A stretch of DNA of 64,000 nt from Chaenocephalus aceratus (Eukaryota > Chordata > Actinopteri > Perciformes > Channichthyidae): the NCBI GenBank assembly GCA_023974075.1, contig JAMFTG010000202.1, forward strand, positions 62,001 to 126,000, read 5' to 3'. The notes under the pieces were generated by a model, which was not told where the DNA came from, made no database searches, and saw only the letters and a list, made by a program, of their open reading frames with translations. This document shows, piece after piece, positions 27,801 to 37,900 of this stretch. Within the stretch, counting starts at the first letter, position 1, and the number at the start of each line of letters is the position of its first letter. The translations under genes and the position numbers were made by a program.

Positions 27801-28758
27801 TGCAGCGCTGTGTGAGCCAGCTGTCCTTCCTGCTGCTGGTTCTGATGCTGAACTATCAGGCCGGGGTGGAGCAGAGAGACGCTCGGCTGCTGAGACCCTC
27901 CGTCAGCCGGGAGCTTCATTCAGGGGGGGGGGGGCAGAGCCTCGCCTCACTCAGGGGGTAAGGGGCACGCTGTAGAAACACGCTTCACTCAGAGGGGGGG
28001 GGGCAGAGCCTCGCCTCACTCAGGGGGTAAGGGGCACGCTGTAGAAACACGCTTCACTCAGAGGGGGGGGGCAAGCCTCGCCTCACTCAGGGGGGGGGGC
28101 ACGCTGTAGAAACACGCTTCACTCAGAGGGGGGGGGCAGAGCCTCGCCTCACTCAGGGGGTATGGGGCACGCTGTAGAAACACGCTTCACTCAGAGGGGG
28201 GGGGCAGAGCCTCGCCTCACTCAGGGGGGGGGCACGCTGTAGAAACACGCTTCACTCAGAGGGGGGGGGGGCAGCTGTAGAAACACGCTTCACTCAGAGG
28301 GGGGGGGGCACGAGCCCGCTTCACTCAGGGGGGGGGGGCACGCTGTAGAAACACGCTTCACTCAGAGGCAGGGGGGGGGGGGCACGCTGTAGAAACACTA
28401 AACCATCAGAATCAGAAGCAGGTGTATCAGCAGGTAGGTTGACACGTACGAGGAATTTGACTTGGTGTCGTGATGCATGCAAGTAAAAAAAAAACACAGA
28501 AAACTATTTAAAGAAAACTATAATAATATAAAAAATAATGCAAATAATAAGTATTTACATAAAACCTTCAGACTCGGCTTGTTCCTCTGGACATATTATA
28601 ACCTCCGCTTCTACACAGCTTCATACGCCACCAGGAAGAAAGATATGTAGTGGCATCCATTGCTGCTGTTTTGAATAGCAGTCGCCGAAGTTGGAATGGT
28701 TTACATCTTACATTGAACAAAACATTGCTAAAATGTAAACTATTCTGTGTCTCACACA

Positions 28759-28841
<83 letters not shown>

Positions 28842-30802
28842 ACACACACACACTCCAACATTTAAATCCATTCTCTCTTCACGCAGCTGGTCAGACGCTG
28901 AGCAGTGGATGATCCAAACGTTGGTGCCTCACCTTCACCAGAACCCAACACTTCAGCTTGTTGGATTACCCCGTCTGCAGCACACACACACTCTGCCTCC
29001 TCACACACACACTCTGCCTCCTCACACACACACTCTGCCTCCTCACACACACACTCTGCCTCCCTCACACACACACTCTGCCTCCCACACACACTCTGCC
29101 TCTGGACACGGTGTACCTGGGAAACAGCAGCGACGCGACACGGCAGCTCCTCAGTGACTTGCACATGTCCGAGTGGACCGACACACAGTGAGTGGATACG
29201 TTACGGACAGAACAAGAACAGATGCAGAAGGAGAGAAATAACTTTCTTTGATGATACATATACTTTGTATTCATTTAATATATATATACAGTTGTGTTGC
29301 AAGTTGCAATCCATGCTGCTGTTTCAAATGAAACCACTAATGATCGTGTTTCCTGTCGTTTTCCTCCAGGGTTAAAACGCTTTCCCTCGACTTCACACAC
29401 TTCCACAGAGAGTCCGGTTTGTTTGTGTGTGTTTCCATCAAACTGCAGTGGCTTCGCTCACAGAGACTCGCCTCCTTCCTCTCCATCCTTCCTTTCCTCA
29501 TCCCTTCTCCTCACTCTGGACCCGACCTGCAGGCAGCACTCACGGTAACAGCACTGAGTCTTGAGAACCTGGAGGGAGTCGCAATCCCTGCATCAAATCT
29601 GTTCTGTATAATCATGTGTTGAAATAAGAAGGGATATTAGAACAAGTGAACATGAGCTTGGTAAGATTGTTTAGAAATAAGAAGTGATATTTAGATACGT
29701 CTGATCTTGTAGTTCGCTAGGAGAACTCCTTTTGGACTATATTTGACCAGAATCAGGACATTTTGTTACAAAATAAGCCACAAATGATATTAGTTGGTGA
29801 TTTTCTAATAAATATGTAAATAAATAAGTGTTTCATTTCAGATACAACTCAAAATAAGATAATTTGACTCAACAAGATGATGCGTTGTCTAAAGACAAGA
29901 CCCGATACCTCACTGCAGTGTCACTCCTGAAGTTATTACGTCTTATATCAGGAGTAGAGACATATTCGGACTAGATATTAGACACATATACTCGGTAAGA
30001 TTATGAGTTTTTGAGGTGTATATACGCCGTACGATTCTCTTGGTCGACAGGACACTATTGACTGCTTTGCTTCGAGGCGTCTCTTGTCGTGCTGCACAGC
30101 AATATCATATTTAACTTCAACCATCTCTGTGTTTTATCGATTCCTTTTTGTCTTATTCTGTAATGTTGTTCGTGTTGCATCGGATCCACGACAAACCATA
30201 GGGAATTATAATCGCGTGATACAATGAATTATCTCTTCAATTTACACACGGCATCTATTGCACGTCTGTCCGTCCTGGGAGAGGGATCCCTCCTCTGCTG
30301 CTCTCCCTGAGGTTTCTCCATGTTCCCTTAAAACTGTGGGGTTTCTCTGGAAGTGTTTCCTTGTACGATGTGAGGGTCTAAGGACAGAGGGTCTAAGGAC
30401 AGAGGGTCTGAGGACAGAGGGTCTAAGGACAGAGGGTCTAAGGACAGAGGGTGTGAGGACAGAGCCTAAAGAGGGTGTGAGGACAGAAGCTCTAAGGACA
30501 GAGGGTCTAAGGACAGAGGGTCTAAGGACAGAGGGTCTGAGGACAGAGGCTCTAAGGACAGAGGCTCTAAGGACAGAGGGTCTAAGGACAAATGGTCTAA
30601 GGACAGAGGGTCTAAGGACAGAGGGTCTGAGGACAGAGGGTCTAAGGACAGAGGGTCTGAGGACAGAGGGTCTAAGGACAGAGGGTCTAAGGACAGAGGG
30701 TCTAAGGACAGAGGGTGTCGTATTGTCATACTGATGTTCTGTACACACTGTGAAGTCCACTGAGACAAATGTAACATTTGTGATATTGGGCTCTAAATAA
30801 AC

Positions 30803-30844
<42 letters not shown>

Positions 30845-33800
30845 ACAAATTAGCTAAAGATTCAAACATCATTTCGGTGATAACATCGATGTCTCTCTTG
30901 CTGCAGGTGCTTCTCCTGGTCTCCGCTCTCCTCATGTTGGTCGGGGGGATTTGGTCGATGTTCACTGAGCGCTCCCAGTACTTTCGACGGTTCAGAAACT
31001 GGTTCCAGCTCCTCCTGGCTTTGTTGTCTCTATCAACCTCAGCCCTGCAGCTCTGCTTCCTGTCTCGGGCATCCAGCTGCGTTTCTGAGGTGAGACATGA
31101 CAACATCAAATACTCACCCCGTGTGTACCTTGACTCTTTGAAAGAAAGCTTTTAATTTCTTGCATGCATCCAGTGTGAAGGAAGGATCAATGAAACGGAA
31201 AACAATCTTGATGAATTTGAGGAATTATCGGCCGAGTTAAACAGCAAAACTGTATCAACACCTCCATTTATAAACTCTCCCACACCCCATACAGTTTAAT
31301 CGATATGTCATGTTTCTATTCGTATGTCCTCTCCTTCCCAAACACAAGTCATTGCACTAACACCGTACAACACTTCTGCATAACAGTCTCAACTTCCCAC
31401 TACTCCTCTGAGCAAATCCTTTAAGTCAGTGCTTCTAAAAGTGTGGTCCGCGGACCACTGGTGGCCCGTGAGCGCCCCTAGTGGTCCGCGAGTATATTGG
31501 TAACATTTCACATTTGAAATAAATAAATAAATGTAAGTTGTCCGCACTCTCGCGGGAATATCTCCGCAATGGAGCGCGCTAAAGTTTCACTTTCAATTGC
31601 ATGATATAGCCCAGCGCAACACCTTCATCTCACTTGCTGTCATTTGTTTGTACCACTTTCAGGTGATTTGTAATCTGTTCTAGAAAAAGGATGCGATTTT
31701 GGATATTTGTGGAGTTAGGTGGTCCGCGAGTGTTTTTTTATTGGTTAAGTGTCCTTGGTGTGAACAAGTTTGAGAAACACTGATTTAAGTGCATTAAATA
31801 GTAAGGTAAGTATGAACACATAAGACTTAATACGGACCTATTCACCTTAATGCATCCAGTATCTTCTGAGTATTTTGATTCTTCGTTTACTGTGGAGCTA
31901 TGTGAACGTTTCCTTTCATAGTTTAAGGTTACACAAGGTGAAGAATATCGATGTCACCTGAACAAGCGGTACGTTAAGCTAATGAGTCCAATTGAACCAA
32001 TTAGTGGGGGTTTATGCTCAAAATAGTCTTGCAGGGCTTCTATTGACCCTCGTTCTTCTAAGTATATTTAGTAGCCATCTGAGGATTTCTTTTTCAAGGT
32101 TAAACGGGCTGAACAATATCGATGTCAACTGAACAAGATTTATCTAATTAGTGGTAGTTTAATGTCTAAAAGGTCAGTGTCAGCTTAATCTAGCAGCCAT
32201 AAACACAGCAGCCTATACTTTTTTATAACAAAGAAAAAGATGCAAAAGTAAATTTCAGTTAAGATATCCTATGTTTTTGCTTTTGTGACTTTTTAATACC
32301 CTGTGTTGTTGTTGTTGTTGTGTTGTGTTGTTGTTGTTTAGCTCCGATCCGATCCCGACAGCTTCGTGGACTTCCTGCCTGCGGCCCTGCTGTCAGAGAG
32401 GAGTTCTCAGAGTGCCGCTGTCCTGCTCACGCTGCTGCTTCTGAAGGTAGACTCATCACTGGAGAAAACACTGCTCCAAAAACAATAATGAATTCAAGCT
32501 GTTTTCACTTGAAATAAGTAAACACACCTTAGTGAACATGTGCTCGGTAAGAAGGGGTATTTAGATTAATCAGATCTTGTAATTAGCTAGAACTCATTAT
32601 GGACTATATTTGACCAGAATCAGTAAATGTTACAATACGAGCAGCAAATGCTCAAAAGTGTTTTCTGATGAGAGTTGGTGATTTTCTAACAAATATGTGT
32701 TTCATCTGAGATACAACTCAAAATAAGATGATGCGTTGTCTAAAAACAAGACCTGAAATCTCACTGCAGTGTAACTTCTGAAGTTATGATGTCTTATATC
32801 AGGAGTAGAGACATATCCTGACTAGATATAAGCAGAGGTGGGAAGTGTTACGGTTGAGTGAAGGAAGCAGGACCCAAATGCCGATAATAATAATAAATAT
32901 ATTTAATGTATATAGCGCTTCTCATCTGCCAAGACAAATCTCGAAGTGCTTCACAACAAGGGATACTGATACACTTTTAGAGATTAAACAAATAATTGTA
33001 ATAATAATAAGAAATAAAAAAATAAAAAATAAAATATCAAATATAAAATAGAGTACAAAAATAAAAGTCGGAGATAGCAATAAAAATGGCAGTACTCCAG
33101 GCGTACCGTGCTCACAGTTTATTGGAAGGCCTGCCGAAAGAAGAGGGTCTTAAGGCCGGTTTTGAAGACCTCGGTGGAAGGGGCAGATCTCAGCTGATCT
33201 GGGAGGGAGTTCCAGAGGCGCGGGGCGAATGAGCAGAAGGCTCGGTCTCCCATTGTTCGGAGACGTGTGCGGGGGATGTAAAGAAGAGGAGCGTGGCTGG
33301 AGGGAGAGAGCGGGTAGATGTCTGGGTATGAATGAGGTCACAGAGGTATTTTGGGCTTTGTCCATTCAGATAACTCAGATTAACCTTTATTTCAAGGATA
33401 TTGAAAAATAACTTGGACAAAACAGAACTCTCACCGGTCACTCAGTCACAAACAAAAGACGAACCAACACTGAACACAGGAAGAGACTAAATACAGGGAG
33501 GGGTAATCACAGGACGAGAACCAGCCGGGCAGGGGAGGAGAAACACAAGGGCCACAGGTGAACACAATCAGACACACAGGGAAACTAACGACAGGGAGGA
33601 AGACCAGACAGGGAGAACCGAACAGCAAATAAACCCAAACATACAAAACTACAAACGTGACATAATGAGAATCGTGACAGGAAGTAGTGGACTACAAAAC
33701 TCAAAGAAGAGGGACCAATGGAAACGTTGTCATGTTGCCGTTGGTCACCATGGAAACATTCATTAGCTAACAATGACATTATTGTTCTATTGATATAAAG

Positions 33801-34960
33801 GGAGGTCAGGTACTCTTTAAAGCAGCTGCTAGCTATGGGTACTTTTTACTGAAGGACACTTCAAAGCCTCTTTACTTGACTTGAGTTAAGAAGTTTAGTC
33901 AGTACTTCTACTTTCACCAGAGTATTTTTAAACACGAGTTTCTGTACTTCTACTTGAGTAAAGGATGTGTGTACTTTTGCCATCTCTGTGTATTAGACAA
34001 ATATACTTGGCAAGATTTGGAGTTTTTGTATTGCTCGTCTTCGTCCCTATCACTGGCTTCCCCTCGTTACTAAATATCTGATTTCCTCTCTGTGTGTTTC
34101 AGCTGCTGGGCTCCCTGAGGTTGTGCGGAGGTGGGGGGTTCTGGTTCAGGTTCTGCAGGGGTCCTGGAGGGAGATGTGGGCTCTGATGGTCCTGATGATG
34201 CTGCTGCTGATGATCTGCACTCACCTCGGAAACACGGTACTGAACAGAAGAGTCTAGATTCATTTGATATTGAATAAAGAAGACATTTAGTTGCGATGAA
34301 TCGATCACATCGTCTTTATAAAGCCCATTATCACATGTTTCTCAGGGGGCTTTACAGTGTGTACAGCATATGACACTCTCTGTCCGTTGACCTTCAAAGG
34401 GTACAAGGACAAACCCCCCCAAACTAAAATACAAAATGGAAGAAACCTCGGGGAAAGACAGAGGAGGAATCCCTCTCACGGGACATAGGTAGATAAAGAT
34501 AATACCATTACAACTTGGACAGTTCAAGTGATAAAACGATAAGGTGGAAAAACAAGTGACTCCAACCGATTGAAAGTCTTCCATGTCCCGAAATATAATA
34601 ATAACTTTGGTGTCAGTCAGGAAGAAAGCAACAGGTGTCGCTGCTATCCTTGTATGGCAGCCTCTGAATGTGTGTGAATGCTGACGAGTTCATGTTCACC
34701 ATTGATGATCCAGTACATATCCCTCTCCCTGTCTCAGCTCTTCTCCCGCTCAGTGGAGGGTTTCCTGTCCCTTCATCAGTCCGGGGTTTCCGTGTTGTCC
34801 ATGCTGCGGGGCCGGGCCTCTCTGAAGACGCTCTGCAGGATTCACCCTGTCCTGGGACCCCTCTATGGGCTTCTGATAGTGGGGGAGGGGGTTTGGATCC
34901 TGGCCCGAATCTGTGGAGCTGTTCTTATCCTCGCATACAGGTACCAGCCACACTGTTATC

Positions 34961-34995
<35 letters not shown>

Positions 34996-37900
34996 GTTTA
35001 TGTATATAGCCCAATATCACCCTCTGTCCTTAGACCCTCTGTCCTCAGACCCTCTGTCCTCAGACCCTCTGTCCTCAGACCCTCACATCGTACAAGGAAA
35101 AACTTCCGGAGAAAACCCCACAATTTAAAGGGAACATGGGAGAAACCTCAGGGAGAGCAGCAGAGGAGGGATCCCTCTCCCAGGACGGACAGACGTGCAA
35201 TAGATGCCGTGTGGAAATCGAAGAGATAATATTTACAACATAGGTAGTCCAGATGTTTGGAAATGAATGTTACTATAATAAGAAGATGAATCCAGGTGGA
35301 TGGATATCAAAGTCTGGTATACCCCAAAACAAGTTATAAACCAGAATGCACTGGGCTAGTTACGCCACTGTACTCAAAAAGTCTGTTTCAGAAGTACACT
35401 ATTAAACTTTGCAGGCATTCAGAAATGTGGAGGTACAATCTGTACCTTTTCTGGCAAATAATGTCAGGGTTTTGGCAAGAGTGCAGACCAAAAGCAGTAG
35501 GAGGCAGGTATGGGAATGTAACACAAGCAAAACTAGAATGAACCACGAGAACTAGGAGGAAGCAGGAGGGCAGACGAGAGAAACAGGAATATGAAATCCA
35601 GAACCAAACCACACGAAAACTACGACAATCAGACAACAATCAGACAGGAGGGAAAAGACAGAGACGGGAAGCAAATACAGACATGAGACATGGGGTGAAC
35701 ACCTTTCAAAGTAAAACAGGAAACTGACAGACTGTGACAATTCAAATGAAACGGGGAAAACAAAGACAGGTCTTGACAAATAAGTGCTTTGGGTGCTGTC
35801 AACACGAGGAACAGTTAACCCGGTATCACGGCACGACGTGAACATGTGACGATTTACCATGCTGGGAGACGTGAAGATGTCACGATTTCGTCCCTTCAAA
35901 CGTGACAGTTACACGGTATTGTTAATATGGCCCAAAAACCCGGAAATGCCAAGCAAATGCTGTACCACGACGGTTGGTTGTTATTGTCAATATTAATATA
36001 ATAATGATTTTTTTTTTTTTTGTCACACTCGATTTCGCCGATGTTCTTGTTGCCCCAGCTGGTCGACACGTCTTCTAGCAGAAACAAAGGCTACATTAAT
36101 GTATTAAATCGATGTTAATCCAGGTCTGTGGATGTGGAATTAACGGACGATTGCGTTGCCAGGCAACAACTTGGCTTCATTTTAATTTAAAAACTCTTCC
36201 ACTAGAACCGTAGTTATATTTAAAAACATTTTAGAAGGCCTCACGAAATACTTTAATGTAAATTAAAATGTAAATGTGAAGGAATGTGTGTATAACAAAA
36301 TACATCCGTTATTAAAAAATACCGGAAACAGTAGGCAAGGTCCTCGATGGTTTAGTCGCAATGCACGTTGGGATATGTTGTTTCTCGATGTGAAATCCGA
36401 AAATAATGTTTTAAAATAATACTTTATTCCGAGTGTTCTTGCTTTTCTCTTTGAAAGTCATCAGAACGGCATTGTAATACACGGTTCGGCTGCATTCAAT
36501 ATTACATATCTGCTGTAGTTCTCTATTTATAGAGCCCTGATGAGAAGACCTCTAGACAAACATGAGGAACTGAAAACGTGACGTGGATCATAAATATATA
36601 AGCAATTAAACAACATCTTACATTTCTTTTCACACAATACGTCTCCTTGCAGTATCAACACTAATTCGGCTGACTTTTATATTTGATCCAATTGGTAGAT
36701 AGGCTGTATTTACACCATAACGGTGCACAGCTGATAGAAAGGGACACCTGGTGGTTTAAAGCACGTTATTGAATTTTATTATTTTATATTAGATATGAAT
36801 AGGATCCCTATAAAGTATTCATTACTCGTTATTCTCTACGTGCATTTGGCTAAACCATCCAATCACCGAGCTGAGGATCTTGCCTACGTCTTCCGGTATG
36901 TATGACAGATTATTGTTATACACACATTCCTTCACATTTAAAGTATTTCGTGAGGTCTTCTAACATGTTTAAATAACGGTTTAGTTGAAGAGTTTGTAAA
37001 TGAACATGAAGCCAAGTTGTTGCCTGGCAACGCAATCGCACAACGTGACGCCCGTTAATTCCACATCACACGCATGGTAACATCATTAATACATTAATTT
37101 AGCCTTTTTTTGCTAGACACGTGTCGACCCTGGGGCAACAAGAAAAAACAAGAAAACTATTAAAAAATCAATCATATTATATTATGTGACATACCCGACC
37201 GTCGGGGTAGCATTTACTTGGCATTTCCGGGTATATCTCCACTGGTTGGGCCAATTGGGAATTGTGACCTCTTCACGTCTCCCAGCGTGGTACATCGTCA
37301 CTGTTCACGTCTTGCCGTGATACCGGGTTGGTAATGATACAGAGTTGGTTGAAATTGTTTTACTTTAAATCGGTTTAACTGCTAACTTTTGTCGTCTCTC
37401 AAAGGGTGGAGAGAGCTCAGCTGTACCGCCCCACCTTCGAGCCTCAGGACTACGAGATGGTGGAGTTCTTCATCAAGAGACTCAGACTGTGGATGGGACT
37501 CTCCAAAACTAAAGAGGTACACACTACGAGTCAAAGTAAACTTTACTGTCAATCTTTCAGTTTGTGTGTACAGACGGAGAGATCGAAATGCCGTTTCCCA
37601 CAATCCAGAATACCAAATACAAATATATGTATACAAATATGTATATACCTATGTATATACACAACAGACACATTTATACATATGCACACATTAACATATA
37701 AATAAAAGCACAACAATCAATATATACAAAATAACAGTCACTTCGATAGATAGATAGATAGATAAAGAGGAGGGAGAGAGAGAGGGAGAGAGAGAGAGAG
37801 AGAGAGAGGGAGGGGAGAGAGAGAGAGACTTCATTGTGTCCCTTGCACCTTTTTTTTTCTGAATGTTTCTGATTCCACACATTTCCTTTCCTTCATAGTT

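Noticed and set aside
30258..30734. 158-codon LRTEG-repeat frame
   Set aside because: It is the 15-bp VNTR of a retroposon and is open on both strands because of its period.
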